A DNA stretch of 36,219 nt from Anaerolineaceae bacterium (GTDB taxonomy: Bacteria; Chloroflexota; Anaerolineae; Anaerolineales; Anaerolineaceae): positions 1 to 36,219 of the forward strand of contig PWSY01000047.1 of assembly GCA_003563055.1 (NCBI GenBank), written 5' to 3'. Position 1 is the first letter of the stretch, and every line of letters starts with the position of its first letter. Positions 17,126-25,425 of the stretch are shown one piece after another. A program made the translations under genes and the position numbers. Under the pieces are notes generated by a model. The model did no database searches, was not told where the DNA came from, and saw only the letters and a list, made by a program, of their open reading frames with translations.

Positions 17126-18484
17126 TTACTTCTGGTTGGCAATCGTCTCGTAACGTTGCCAGGTCTGTTTTGAAACAGCCATAGCTTGAGCTGCAATCTC
17201 GGCTTCATCGAGCGTCAACAACGCACGCTGATACATCAGCGGCTTTCCAGCGACAATGGTCGCGGTGACCATGCTTTCCTGGAAGCCAAACAGGATATGC
17301 CAGGGCAAATTGCCGGCACTCAATTCTGTAAAGGGGTGATAATCCACAAAAATCAGATCAGCTGCTGCGCCTTCGGATATCTCACCAACGCGCAATCCAT
17401 CGAATAATTCCGTCACCAGGGCCGAATTATTGATCACAGCCATTTGGGTCACCAGGTACCCACCCATCCGCCGGGGATCTCTGAGAGCTGATTTGTGCAG
17501 CAAGTAGGCGTCCTTCCATTCCTGCCACATCGTGTTCGAAAAGCCATCATTGCCCATCCCCAGGCGTACACCAGCCTCGAGCATTTGCTCAACTGGCGCC
17601 ACGCCCACGGCATTATTCATGTTCGACCTTGGTTGGTGGGTGAGCCAGGTCGTCGATTCTGCCAGTCGTTTTATCTCCCCTTCATCCAGGTGCACCCCAT
17701 GCACAAAGATTGACTCCGGCCTTAAAATCTCAAACTGATCGAGCCGATGAACCACACGCTGCCCCGATTTTTCAAGACAGTAGATCTGGTCAGCAATCCC
17801 CTCGGCCACATGGATATGGAACCCAACCCCATCAGGGTTCATTTCTCGTGCCCGTTCCAGGGTTTCATCCGTCAGTGTCAGGCTGGCATGCAGCCCAAAA
17901 TGCGCTCGAAGATTAGCATCCCCGGGGTCTCTTTTCTGGATACGCTGGATAAAGCGCAGATTCTCCTGCAAACCCCTGGTAGATTTATCAGCCCCATCCC
18001 GATCTGTAACCTCATAACACAGTGACGCCCGCACGCCTGATTTGTTTACCGCGTCTGCAATCACATCCAGTGAATCATCAATTGTGTTTGGTGAGGCATG
18101 ATGGTCAATCAGCGTGGTTGTCCCATGTTTGATGGCATCAACCAGGCACACCAGGGCTGAATAACGTACCCCTTCTTCATCCAGAGCCTTATCCAACTGC
18201 CACCACAGCTTTTCAAGAATTTCAGTGAAATTTTTGGGCGCATCACCAGGTATGGCCATACCCCTTGAAAACGCGCCATAGAAGTGCGTATGGGCACAGA
18301 TATTACCTGGCATAACATACTGCCCTTCGGCGTCCAGGCGCTCTTCATCAGGGAATTCACGCAGCAGATCTGCCTGTTGCCCTATCCGCTCAATCACACC
18401 CTCACGGATAAGCAGCGCCTTCCCCTCGGGCATGATCTGGTTGTCAGCCCCCCAGGTGATTATTTTGCCATTGGTTATAAGCAT
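17126..18484 (-). CDS. SsnA-like amidohydrolase/aminohydrolase
   Basis: A 452-residue metal-dependent amidohydrolase of the TrzN/AtzA/SsnA group. Metal and catalytic residues are visible: HTH (His65, His67), HIHVAE (His225, Glu228), VHGVHLD (His265) and GNDGFSNTM (Asp313). The overall sequence best fits SsnA, the aminohydrolase encoded in the E. coli xdhD-ygfM-ygfJ-yqeBC region. Family knowledge: related enzymes deaminate guanine and other N-heterocycles, but SsnA's own substrate is unsettled. It is the first gene behind the cluster promoter, with GAGAGGA just upstream of the ATG. Inference: it deaminates or opens a heterocycle that the Mo hydroxylases then oxidise or produce. Confidence 0.88.
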   Translation of the reverse strand: MLITNGKIITWGADNQIMPEGKALLIREGVIERIGQQADLLREFPDEERLDAEGQYVMPGNICAHTHFYGAFSRGMAIPGDAPKNFTEILEKLWWQLDKALDEEGVRYSALVCLVDAIKHGTTTLIDHHASPNTIDDSLDVIADAVNKSGVRASLCYEVTDRDGADKSTRGLQENLRFIQRIQKRDPGDANLRAHFGLHASLTLTDETLERAREMNPDGVGFHIHVAEGIADQIYCLEKSGQRVVHRLDQFEILRPESIFVHGVHLDEGEIKRLAESTTWLTHQPRSNMNNAVGVAPVEQMLEAGVRLGMGNDGFSNTMWQEWKDAYLLHKSALRDPRRMGGYLVTQMAVINNSALVTELFDGLRVGEISEGAAADLIFVDYHPFTELSAGNLPWHILFGFQESMVTATIVAGKPLMYQRALLTLDEAEIAAQAMAVSKQTWQRYETIANQK

Positions 18485-18533
18485 TGAATCCTCTCAATAG
18501 TTAATGGTGATAAAAATCAGTTAAACTAGCAAA

Positions 18534-18542
18534 ATTATAGCA
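18534..18542 (-). promoter_or_regulatory. Extended -10 promoter for the 16-gene cluster
   Basis: On the minus strand TGC-TATAAT (-10 at 18534-18539) is a full extended -10 element. The -35 region is weak. The predicted start near 18527 leaves a leader of about 43 bases before the SsnA-like gene, whose ATG has GAGAGGA at 18489-18495. No other comparably good promoter was found in the cluster. Confidence 0.6.
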
Positions 18543-18643
18543 CAAGGTGTCGCTTGATTCCTACCTAAAATCAAATACCTTCACACTTTACACATGGAAA
18601 AACGCTCATTAATCGCACTCAGCAAACAGGAGCAAGTGACCAG

Positions 18644-18652
18644 TGCTATAAT
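18644..18652 (+). promoter_or_regulatory. Extended -10 promoter for the DUF309 gene
   Basis: TGC-TATAAT on the plus strand, the same nine bases as the divergent promoter. The predicted start near 18659 lies about 21 bases before the ATG at 18680, with GAGGAG at 18667-18672. The -35 match is poor. Confidence 0.55.
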
Positions 18653-18679
18653 CTATTTGATCATACGAGGAGCAGAACA

Positions 18680-19048
18680 ATGAGCAGTTTCTCTACAAAA
18701 GCCCGTCAGGGCATAAGCTTATTCAACCAACGCCAATTTTTTACAGCCCACGAATATTTTGAAGACGCCTGGCGTGAGACAACGGATGAGTCACGGGAAT
18801 TCTATCGGGCCTTATTGCACATCAGCGGTGGTTTTTTTCGCCTGAGCCAGGACCGCCCATCTGCCGCCAGGAAATTTTTTTCACGTGCACTGGATTGGCT
18901 CACCCGATTTGAGAACCCAACCTTTGGGTTCAATACGGCAAAGCTCCGAAGATATATAGAAATTTTGATTCAGGCAATAGACCAGGAAGAGGACAGCGCC
19001 GCAATCCTCAAGGCTCATTTTCAACCCATTCAACCCAGCGATGAGTAA
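18680..19048 (+). CDS. DUF309-family protein
   Basis: A 122-residue helical protein with the DUF309 signature: GISLFNQRQFFTAHEYFEDAW (broken here as LFNQRQFF and AHEYFEDAW), then FYRALLHISGGFFRLSQDRPSAARKF. The His-Glu of AHE and the aromatic GGFFRL block are the conserved core. Family function is not established; the fold is a small all-alpha bundle. It has its own promoter and a strong GAGGAG site. The next gene on the strand starts 102 bases later. No link to the hydroxylase cluster other than the shared divergent promoter region. Confidence 0.85.
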   Translation: MSSFSTKARQGISLFNQRQFFTAHEYFEDAWRETTDESREFYRALLHISGGFFRLSQDRPSAARKFFSRALDWLTRFENPTFGFNTAKLRRYIEILIQAIDQEEDSAAILKAHFQPIQPSDE

Positions 19049-19150
19049 AAGCTACCAAAATGCCCTGCCACGCTAGGCATCAACAATCATACATCCGCAG
19101 CACTGCACAGCGAGCAAACAATGAAATCCACGCATGACAATAGGAGAAAA

Positions 19151-20341
19151 ATGAACCAGATCGTCATTGAAAAAACCAGCCAGATCGCAGCCATTCTCAG
19201 GGAAAAAAAAGTAGACCTGTGGCTGACCTTTGTTCGTGAGACCAGCGCCGGGGGTGACCCGGTACTGCCCTTGATTTACGGCACCACCGGCTTGACCTGG
19301 CAAAGCGCCTTAATCTTCACTGCTGAGGGCGACAAAATTGCCATCATAGGCCGCTATGAGGTTGAGACAGCCCGCGCCATTGGCGCGTTTGATACGGTGC
19401 TCCCCTATGATGAGAGTATTCAACCGCTGCTACTCGAAACATTTAACCGACTCAACCCACAAACCATCGCCGTGAACAGCTCACAAAATGATGTATTGGC
19501 AGATGGCCTAGCGCACGGCATGTACCTCAACCTGATGGGCTTCCTGGAAGGCACACCCTTTGCTGAACGGATCGTTTCTGCCGAGGTGGTCATTAGTGCC
19601 TTGCGGGGCAGGAAAACAAAAACCGAACTGGAACGAATCCAGGCGGCCGTGGACAGTACCCTGCACATCTATGCCCACACCTTTCCACAGATAAAAACGG
19701 GCATGCGTGAAACCGATGTGGCAGCCCTGATGCAGGCCGAGGTCGAAAAGCAAGGGCTGGGTTATGCCTGGCCTAAAAACAATAACCCGGCGGTCAATTC
19801 TGGGCCGAATTCGCCCGTTGGTCATAACGCGCCCACAGATATCCGCCTGGAACCGGGTCACCTGGTCCATTTCGATTTTGGTGTCAAACAGGCGGATTAT
19901 TGCGCAGACATCCAGCGCATGGTTTACATCCTCAGGGAAGGCGAAACGCAACCCCCACAGGCCGTGCTGGATGGATTTAATACTGTCGTCGAGGCCATCC
20001 AGGCTGCGTTTAAAGCCATCCAACCCGGTCTGCCGGGCATCGAGGTCGACCAGGCGGCCCGATCGGTTGTTACGGTGGCAGGCTACCCGGAATATAAATA
20101 CGCCACAGGCCACCAGGTGGGACGGCTGGCGCACGATGGCGGCGGGTTACTCGGCCCGGCCTGGGACCGCTATGCCAACACACCCTTTATACCCATCGAA
20201 GTGGACCAAGTGTATACCCTCGAGCCCGGTTTGATGGTGCCGGGGCACGGGTATGTGGGCATCGAAGAAAATATCATCGTGACCGACAACGGGGCAGTTT
20301 TCCTGCACCCGCCCCAAACCGAGTTGGTCGTGGTCAAATAG
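19151..20341 (+). CDS. M24-family metallopeptidase (Xaa-Pro aminopeptidase-like)
   Basis: A 396-residue protein with an N-terminal creatinase-like domain (about 1-150) and a pita-bread catalytic domain. All five metal ligands are visible: Asp242 (HFDFGV), Asp253 (DYCADIQRM), His321 (TGHQVG), Glu358 (TLEPGL) and Glu372 (GIEENI), with the catalytic histidine in SPVGHN (His225). I chose the ATG at 19151 because AGGAGAAAA precedes it; an in-frame ATG at 19121 lacks such a site. Family knowledge: Xaa-Pro aminopeptidases or dipeptidases; some members are creatinases or lyases, so the peptide substrate is probable, not certain. Confidence 0.9.
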   Translation: MNQIVIEKTSQIAAILREKKVDLWLTFVRETSAGGDPVLPLIYGTTGLTWQSALIFTAEGDKIAIIGRYEVETARAIGAFDTVLPYDESIQPLLLETFNRLNPQTIAVNSSQNDVLADGLAHGMYLNLMGFLEGTPFAERIVSAEVVISALRGRKTKTELERIQAAVDSTLHIYAHTFPQIKTGMRETDVAALMQAEVEKQGLGYAWPKNNNPAVNSGPNSPVGHNAPTDIRLEPGHLVHFDFGVKQADYCADIQRMVYILREGETQPPQAVLDGFNTVVEAIQAAFKAIQPGLPGIEVDQAARSVVTVAGYPEYKYATGHQVGRLAHDGGGLLGPAWDRYANTPFIPIEVDQVYTLEPGLMVPGHGYVGIEENIIVTDNGAVFLHPPQTELVVVK

Positions 20342-20361
20342 GTAAAAAGAGGTTTTATCTC

Positions 20362-20396
20362 AGTGAATTGTGATTAGTGAATGGTGAATGGTGAGT
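20362..20396 (+). repeat. Five tandem heptamers, consensus RGTGAAT
   Basis: Read in sevens from 20362: AGTGAAT, TGTGATT, AGTGAAT, GGTGAAT, GGTGAGT. An inverted set of the same unit lies 60 bases downstream. It sits in the gap between two convergent genes. Confidence 0.65.
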
Positions 20397-20456
20397 AGGA
20401 AAACACACTGATTCATCTAACCTAATCGATAGTCCACTATCATATTGTTTTGACCC

Positions 20457-20483
20457 TTCACCATTCACAAAATACTACTCACC
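20457..20483 (-). repeat. Inverted copy of the heptamer array
   Basis: TTCACCATTCAC (20457-20468) is the exact reverse complement of 20377-20388, and CTACTCACC (20475-20483) of 20390-20398. The arrays can pair as a long stem between the M24 peptidase and cyclophilin genes, possibly ending transcription from both sides. Confidence 0.6.
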
Positions 20484-20502
20484 ATCATACCTGATACCTT
20501 AA

Positions 20503-21021
20503 TTATTCTTCAATGATCTCCACGGAGGTAATGGCGATGCCGGCGTATTCAGGTGCAGACGGGTCACGCGGTGGGATGGTAAATAAAACATCCATACCAT
20601 CTTCTACTTCACCGAAGACAGCATGCTTGCCATCCAGCCAGGGGGTTGGGACGTGGGTGATAAAAAATTGCGAACCGTTGGTATCCGGGCCGGCATTGGC
20701 CATCGAGACAATGCCAGGCTTGTGATGTTTCAGGTCTTTATGAATCTCGTCCGCAAAACGATAGCCGGGGCCCCCAGAGCCGGTTCCGGTCGGGTCACCA
20801 CCCTGGACCATGAAGTTCATGATCACCCGGTGAAAAATGGTGCCGTCATAAAAACCCGCTTTGGATAGAAACACGAAATTATTGACCGTCTTTGGGGTCT
20901 TATCGGCGAATAAGCGGATCAAGATATCCCCATTTTCTGTATGTAGGATTGCTTTGTAATCCCCTTTAGGATCAATGGTCAGGTCAGGTGGGCTAGCCCA
21001 TTGCTGGATCTTTTTTGGCAT
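20503..21021 (-). CDS. Cyclophilin-type peptidyl-prolyl cis-trans isomerase
   Basis: A 172-residue single-domain cyclophilin. Active-site residues are visible: [14 protein letters not shown] (Arg65, Phe70, Gln73), GSQFFIT (Phe119/120) and [10 protein letters not shown] (Trp128 region, His133). There is no signal peptide, so it acts in the cytoplasm as a folding helper. It is last in a minus-strand unit behind methylmalonyl-CoA epimerase, 25 bases away; no functional link to that pathway is known. Confidence 0.95.
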   Translation of the reverse strand: MPKKIQQWASPPDLTIDPKGDYKAILHTENGDILIRLFADKTPKTVNNFVFLSKAGFYDGTIFHRVIMNFMVQGGDPTGTGSGGPGYRFADEIHKDLKHHKPGIVSMANAGPDTNGSQFFITHVPTPWLDGKHAVFGEVEDGMDVLFTIPPRDPSAPEYAGIAITSVEIIEE

Positions 21022-21046
21022 AAAAACCTCTCTTTATTAATAATGA

Positions 21047-21463
21047 TTAAACCGGTTCGTCAATGATTTCATATAACTCAACCAACACGCCATTGGCCGA
21101 TTTGGGATGGATAAAGGCCATGCGGCGGCCGGGCAGGTCAATTGGTTCCTGGTTGATCAATTGCACGCCCTTTTCTTTCATCTCTTGAAGCTTACCGACG
21201 ATATCCGTCACTTCCAAACACAAATGATGCATGCCCTCACCGCGTTTTTCAAGATATTTTGTCAACCCTGAATCCGCCTGAGTCGGTTGCACCAATTCAA
21301 CCTCACCCTCACCCACAGGCATAAAGGCAACTTTAGAGGCCTGGGAAGGCACATCCTCCACATGATCAAGTTCAAGCCCCAGTGAATCACGCCAAAACTT
21401 CAGGGCATCCTCGATATTCTCCACCAGGATAGCAACATGGTTGATCTTTTTTATCTTTGACAT
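21047..21463 (-). CDS. mce: Methylmalonyl-CoA epimerase
   Basis: A 138-residue glyoxalase-fold (VOC) protein that interconverts (R)- and (S)-methylmalonyl-CoA. Metal-site residues typical of the family are visible: His9 (INHVAILV), Gln59 (ELVQP), the HH pair in GMHHLCLEV and Glu128 (VLVELYE). GRRMAFIHPKSANGVLVEL is the usual C-terminal signature. It lies 13 bases behind the mutase gene, confirming the pathway: propionyl-CoA to succinyl-CoA, or the reverse. Confidence 0.94.
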   Translation of the reverse strand: MSKIKKINHVAILVENIEDALKFWRDSLGLELDHVEDVPSQASKVAFMPVGEGEVELVQPTQADSGLTKYLEKRGEGMHHLCLEVTDIVGKLQEMKEKGVQLINQEPIDLPGRRMAFIHPKSANGVLVELYEIIDEPV

Positions 21464-21476
21464 TTATTTCTCCACT

Positions 21477-23129
21477 TCAGATAAAGGATGGCGGATGATA
21501 CTGGCCCCAAACATCTCGCAGAATACCGCACATTTCGCCCAGGGTAACCTGATTTTCTGCACAGTCAATCAACACCGGCATCAGGTTTACATCTCCTCGC
21601 GCAGCTTCTTTCAAATCATAAAGCAAAGATTGGGCTTTTTTATTATCACGGTTTTTTCTTAATGAACCCAGTTGTTGGATTTGATTCTCCTCAACTTTAG
21701 GGTCCACCTGCAGCGCTTCCAGTTCAATGTTTTCTTCTACCTGGAAATCATTAACACCCACCACGATCTCATCACCCTTTTCAACCGCCCGCTGGGATTG
21801 GTATGCGGCTTCAAGGATCTCACGCTGCATGAAACCATTTTGGATGGCCTTCAAAGCACCCCCCATCCCATCGATTTTTTCAATATACTCCCGGGCCAAT
21901 GCCTCGATTTGATCCGTCAGAGATTCGACCACATAGGCCCCGCCCAATGGGTCCACCGTATCTGCCACACCTGATTCATGCGCGATAATCTGCTGGGTAC
22001 GCAGGGCCACCCGCACGGACTTCTCCGTTGGTAGCCACAATGCCTCATCCATGCTATTGGTATGAAGCGATTGTGTGCCACCTAATACCGCTGCCAGTGC
22101 CTGGAGCGTCACCCGGACAATTTTGTTTTCAGGCTGCTGCGCTGTCAATGTGGAGCCTGCGGTCTGGGTATGGAAACGAAGCCGGCAGGATTTTTCGTCT
22201 TGTGCGCCAAAACGCTCTTTCATCAGGCGCGCATATAAACGCCTGGCCGCCCTGAATTTCGCGACCTCCTCCAGAAAATTATTATGCGCATTGAAGAAAA
22301 ATGAGAGCTGGTTGGCAAAGTCATCCACCGCCAAACCGGTATCAATCGCTGCCTGGATATAGGCGATGGCATTTGCCAATGTGAAGGCCACTTCCTGCAC
22401 CGCAGTCGAACCTGCTTCCCGGATATGATAACCCGATATGCTGATCGTATTCCAGCGCGGGATTTCTGTTTTGCAGAAATCAAATACATCGGTGATGAGC
22501 CGCATGGATGGCTCAGGCGGGAAGATATAGGTGCCGCGGGCTACGTATTCCTTTAAGATATCATTTTGGATTGTGCCACGCAATTTATTGATCGGAACGC
22601 CTTGTTTTTTGGCAACAGCGACATAAAAGGCCAGCAGTATCGCCGCAGGTGCATTGATGGTCATGCTGGTTGAAACTTTATCCAAAGGAATGCCCTTAAA
22701 AAGCGCTTCCATATCCGCCATCGAAGAGATCGAAACCCCCACTTTGCCAACTTCTCCTTGAGCCAGGGGATCATCTGCATCATAACCGATTTGGGTGGGC
22801 AAATCAAAGGCAACTGAAAGCCCGGTCTGGCCCTGCTCGAGTAAATAACGATAGCGTTTATTAGATTCTTCAGCAGTGGCATAACCCGCGTATTGGCGCA
22901 TTGTCCACAGTCTTCCCCGGTACATATTCGGCTGGACCCCACGTGTAAAAGGGTACTCACCAGGAAAGCCTGACGAGTCGAGATAATCCTCATGTTCCGA
23001 TGGGGTCATTACCGGGGGCAGGTTTATACCCGAAGATGTAGAAAACGTCTCTCTCCGCTCTGGGAATCGGTTGATCAGTGGTCGATAAGTTTCATTTTCC
23101 CAACGTTTTTTTTCATCGTGTAATTTCAT
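21477..23129 (-). CDS. Methylmalonyl-CoA mutase, large (substrate-binding) chain
   Basis: A 550-residue TIM-barrel subunit of an adenosylcobalamin-dependent mutase. It lacks the C-terminal B12-binding domain, so this is the two-chain (archaeal/actinobacterial) type with a separate small subunit not in this window. Motifs: [68 protein letters not shown] and [14 protein letters not shown] chose the ATG at 23129, preceded by GAGGTG; the longer GTG start at 23162 has no ribosome site. The neighbouring epimerase favours methylmalonyl-CoA over isobutyryl-CoA as substrate. Confidence 0.93.
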   Translation of the reverse strand: MKLHDEKKRWENETYRPLINRFPERRETFSTSSGINLPPVMTPSEHEDYLDSSGFPGEYPFTRGVQPNMYRGRLWTMRQYAGYATAEESNKRYRYLLEQGQTGLSVAFDLPTQIGYDADDPLAQGEVGKVGVSISSMADMEALFKGIPLDKVSTSMTINAPAAILLAFYVAVAKKQGVPINKLRGTIQNDILKEYVARGTYIFPPEPSMRLITDVFDFCKTEIPRWNTISISGYHIREAGSTAVQEVAFTLANAIAYIQAAIDTGLAVDDFANQLSFFFNAHNNFLEEVAKFRAARRLYARLMKERFGAQDEKSCRLRFHTQTAGSTLTAQQPENKIVRVTLQALAAVLGGTQSLHTNSMDEALWLPTEKSVRVALRTQQIIAHESGVADTVDPLGGAYVVESLTDQIEALAREYIEKIDGMGGALKAIQNGFMQREILEAAYQSQRAVEKGDEIVVGVNDFQVEENIELEALQVDPKVEENQIQQLGSLRKNRDNKKAQSLLYDLKEAARGDVNLMPVLIDCAENQVTLGEMCGILRDVWGQYHPPSFI

Positions 23130-23246
23130 CTGCACCTCAAACAAGGCAAATTGACTTTTCACTAGTATACCCGAAATCCAGACCTGCCTGTTCTAACATA
23201 ACTTGCAAGAAAAAACCATCACAATCAGATTTGGGTCAACAGATCA

Positions 23247-23275
23247 TTGCCGTTCATCTTGGTTTCTGGTAGAAT
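23247..23275 (+). promoter_or_regulatory. Promoter of rplI
   Basis: TTGCCG (23247-23252), a 17-base spacer, and TAGAAT (23270-23275) with a TGG extension just before it. The predicted start near 23282 gives a leader of about 56 bases. Confidence 0.65.
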
Positions 23276-23282
23276 CTTTTAG

Positions 23283-23329
23283 CTTGCTCGTTGTACCCTT
23301 CGGGCAAGACTAAACTATAACCGAAAGGG
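23283..23329 (+). promoter_or_regulatory. Structured rplI leader with competing hairpins
   Basis: Hairpin 1 pairs CTTGCTCG (23283-23290) with CGGGCAAG (23301-23308), eight pairs with one G-U. Hairpin 2 pairs CCCTTCGG (23296-23303) with CCGAAAGGG (23321-23329), eight pairs with one bulged A, and takes in the AAAGGG ribosome binding site. They share 23301-23303 and exclude each other, so hairpin 2 could shut the start and hairpin 1 could free it. Confidence 0.45.
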
Positions 23330-23337
23330 CTTGATAA

Positions 23338-23958
23338 ATGAAAGTATTGTTAATAAAAGATGTCTATAAATTGGGGCGTGCGGGTGAAATTAAAAAGGTT
23401 GCGGCTGGATATGGGCGCAACTACCTGATTCCCCAGGGTTTTGCCATCCCGGCCACTGCTGGGTCATCCCAACAAGCTGAACGCATCAAGGTTAAAGCAA
23501 CTGAAAGACGGGCAAAACTCAACGAGGAATTAAGCGATATCGCAGAAGTGTTGAATGGTAAAACCCTCACTTTCGCTGTTAAAGCTGGTGAGACAGGACG
23601 CCTGTATGGTTCTGTCAACGATGACCATATCCTTGAAGCAATCCAGGCTAATTTTGAAATCGAATTGGAAAAGCGACAGGTTGAGACAGAGCCCATCCGT
23701 ATGTTAGGCACCCATACAGTGCCGATCCACCTGACCATGGACCTGATGCCAGAAATCACCGTTATCGTCCATCGGGAAGGAGAACCGGCTATTTTGGAGC
23801 AGGAAGCCGACGAGGATGTAATCGAAGTTGAGACAGAATCAGAAACCGAAACAGTGGATGACTATGCTGAGTATCTGCCCGAGTCCAGCGAAACAGAAGA
23901 CTTTCAAGATGAAGAATCAACTCCAGCAGAAGAAACTGGCATCGAAACTACAGCCTAA
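23338..23958 (+). CDS. rplI: 50S ribosomal protein L9 with an acidic C-terminal extension
   Basis: A 206-residue protein. The N-terminal 23S rRNA-binding domain is clear (KVLLIKDVYKLGRAGEIKKV, GYGRNYLIPQGFA), followed by the connecting helix and the C-terminal domain ending near residue 150 (TVPIHLTMDLMPEITVIVHREG). Ordinary L9 has about 150 residues. The remaining 50 or so residues are a strongly acidic low-complexity tail rich in E, D, T and S. L9 binds near the L1 stalk base and helps frame maintenance. The gene has its own promoter, a structured leader and an intrinsic terminator, so it is probably monocistronic. Confidence 0.95.
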   Translation: MKVLLIKDVYKLGRAGEIKKVAAGYGRNYLIPQGFAIPATAGSSQQAERIKVKATERRAKLNEELSDIAEVLNGKTLTFAVKAGETGRLYGSVNDDHILEAIQANFEIELEKRQVETEPIRMLGTHTVPIHLTMDLMPEITVIVHREGEPAILEQEADEDVIEVETESETETVDDYAEYLPESSETEDFQDEESTPAEETGIETTA

Positions 23959-23985
23959 TTTTCCACATCTTTAAAACAAAGAAGC

Positions 23986-24025
23986 CCGGCCTGTGAACCA
24001 AGATATCATCAGGCCGGTTTCTATA
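23986..24025 (+). terminator. Intrinsic terminator of rplI
   Basis: Stem CCGGCCTG (23986-23993) with CAGGCCGG (24010-24017), a perfect eight-base GC-rich stem around a 16-base loop, followed by TTTCTATAT. The T-run is short, but the place directly behind rplI supports it. Confidence 0.7.
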
Positions 24026-24042
24026 TATCATAATAATCAATT

Positions 24043-25425
24043 ATGACACAAACGATCGGTCAGCAATTAAAGCAAATTCGTGAAAACCTGGATATCACTT
24101 TAGATGAGATATCTCAAAGAACACGTATCCGGATGGCATATCTTGAAGCCATTGAATCGAATGACATTGAATCGCTACCTTCAAAGACCCATATGCGCGG
24201 CTTTTTACGCTTGTATGCAAGCGAATTGGGGGTGAAGCTTGAAGATCTTAAAATTACAGGTGAGCGATCGTCTAAAGAACCTGAGGATGACGGGGTAACT
24301 AGGATTCGTCAGGAGGTGAATTCTCCCTCGGAGGAGACACTTGAATCTGATATGCCCAATGATGCGTTTGAAGAAAAAACCAAACCACCCACTGAGGTTG
24401 ACCTGTCACCTGCAGAAGGGATGAAAACCTCTCATGAGGAGCTACCAGCACAGGGCACATCGAAACAAAAGCAGTCAGATGAGATTTTCAAAGCCATAGG
24501 TGAAAAACTAAGAAGCCGCCGTGAAAAACTCAGCCTATCAATTGACGATATTCATAAAAATATACACGTGCCCAAAAAACACCTCACATTATTAGAAACC
24601 GGCCAATTTGGGGGGCTTCACTCACCTGTACAGGCAAAAGGCATGCTCCAAAACTATGCATCTTTCCTAAATTTAGATGTCGATTCGCTTTTGCTCGATT
24701 TTTCTGATGGCCTGCAATTACAACGCCGAGAAAAGCAAATCTCCCATGGCAAAAATAGGCGCTCAGCCAAAGAGGTGTCTCCAACGACACTTCAAATAAG
24801 AAATATCTTTTCGCTGGATCTTTTGGTTATCCTCGCATTGTTCATTGTTTTTGCAACATTTTTGATCTGGGGGATCAACCGTATCCTGGCCGCGGACTCT
24901 CCGGTTAGGTCAGAGGCAGACATCCCGGGGGTTTCAGATGTGTTATTAGCGCCAGTCACGCCAACAATTGATCTTTTACTGACGACCAACGACCTTGATT
25001 CAGAGGAGGTCATCGAAGACCTTATCCAGGAAGATGAACCACCCTTTGTCGACCCGATCACCTCCACCGACCCCATCAACATCATCATAATCCCCCGTCA
25101 GCGGGTTTGGGTGCAGATAATATCGGATTTAAATCTGGTGTTTGAAGGCCGTTTATTACCAGGTAATGTTTATGATTATTCAGGACAGGAAACCGTTGAT
25201 ATCCTGGTGGCCAATGCGGGCGCTGTGCAGATCTTCTTCAACGATCAGGATCTGGGCACGCCTGGATTGCACGGTCAATTGGCCAGCCTGACCTTCACAA
25301 CCACCGGGTTAGTTCAACCAACACCCACCATCACACCCACCATGACCGCAACACCTGAAACAACACCAACGCCTTCCGCAACGCCAACACCAACACCATT
25401 GGAAGAAAATGACCAAACGGACTAA
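24043..25425 (+). CDS. RodZ-like membrane protein with two HTH domains
   Basis: A 460-residue protein. The first RodZ-type helix-turn-helix covers about residues 4-72 (IGQQLKQIRENLDITLDEIS ... THMRGFLRLYASELG). A second one covers about 148-215 (IGEKLRSRREKLSLSIDDI ... QAKGMLQNYASFLNLD). One membrane helix follows (about 258-282), then a DUF4115-like beta domain (about 350-415, RVWVQIISDLNLVFEGRLLPG) and a TPTP-rich tail. RodZ anchors the MreB cytoskeleton through its HTH; doubling it is unusual. No Shine-Dalgarno is visible before the ATG. The end overlaps rimO by 17 bases. The role in cell shape is inferred from RodZ. Confidence 0.85.
   Translation: MTQTIGQQLKQIRENLDITLDEISQRTRIRMAYLEAIESNDIESLPSKTHMRGFLRLYASELGVKLEDLKITGERSSKEPEDDGVTRIRQEVNSPSEETLESDMPNDAFEEKTKPPTEVDLSPAEGMKTSHEELPAQGTSKQKQSDEIFKAIGEKLRSRREKLSLSIDDIHKNIHVPKKHLTLLETGQFGGLHSPVQAKGMLQNYASFLNLDVDSLLLDFSDGLQLQRREKQISHGKNRRSAKEVSPTTLQIRNIFSLDLLVILALFIVFATFLIWGINRILAADSPVRSEADIPGVSDVLLAPVTPTIDLLLTTNDLDSEEVIEDLIQEDEPPFVDPITSTDPINIIIIPRQRVWVQIISDLNLVFEGRLLPGNVYDYSGQETVDILVANAGAVQIFFNDQDLGTPGLHGQLASLTFTTTGLVQPTPTITPTMTATPETTPTPSATPTPTPLEENDQTD

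Noticed and set aside
19508-20134. 208-residue minus-strand frame
   Set aside because: Antisense to the M24 peptidase, whose metal ligands are all accounted for.
21477-23129. Isobutyryl-CoA mutase
   Set aside because: The adjacent methylmalonyl-CoA epimerase gene favours methylmalonyl-CoA; the active-site tyrosine after NM is kept.
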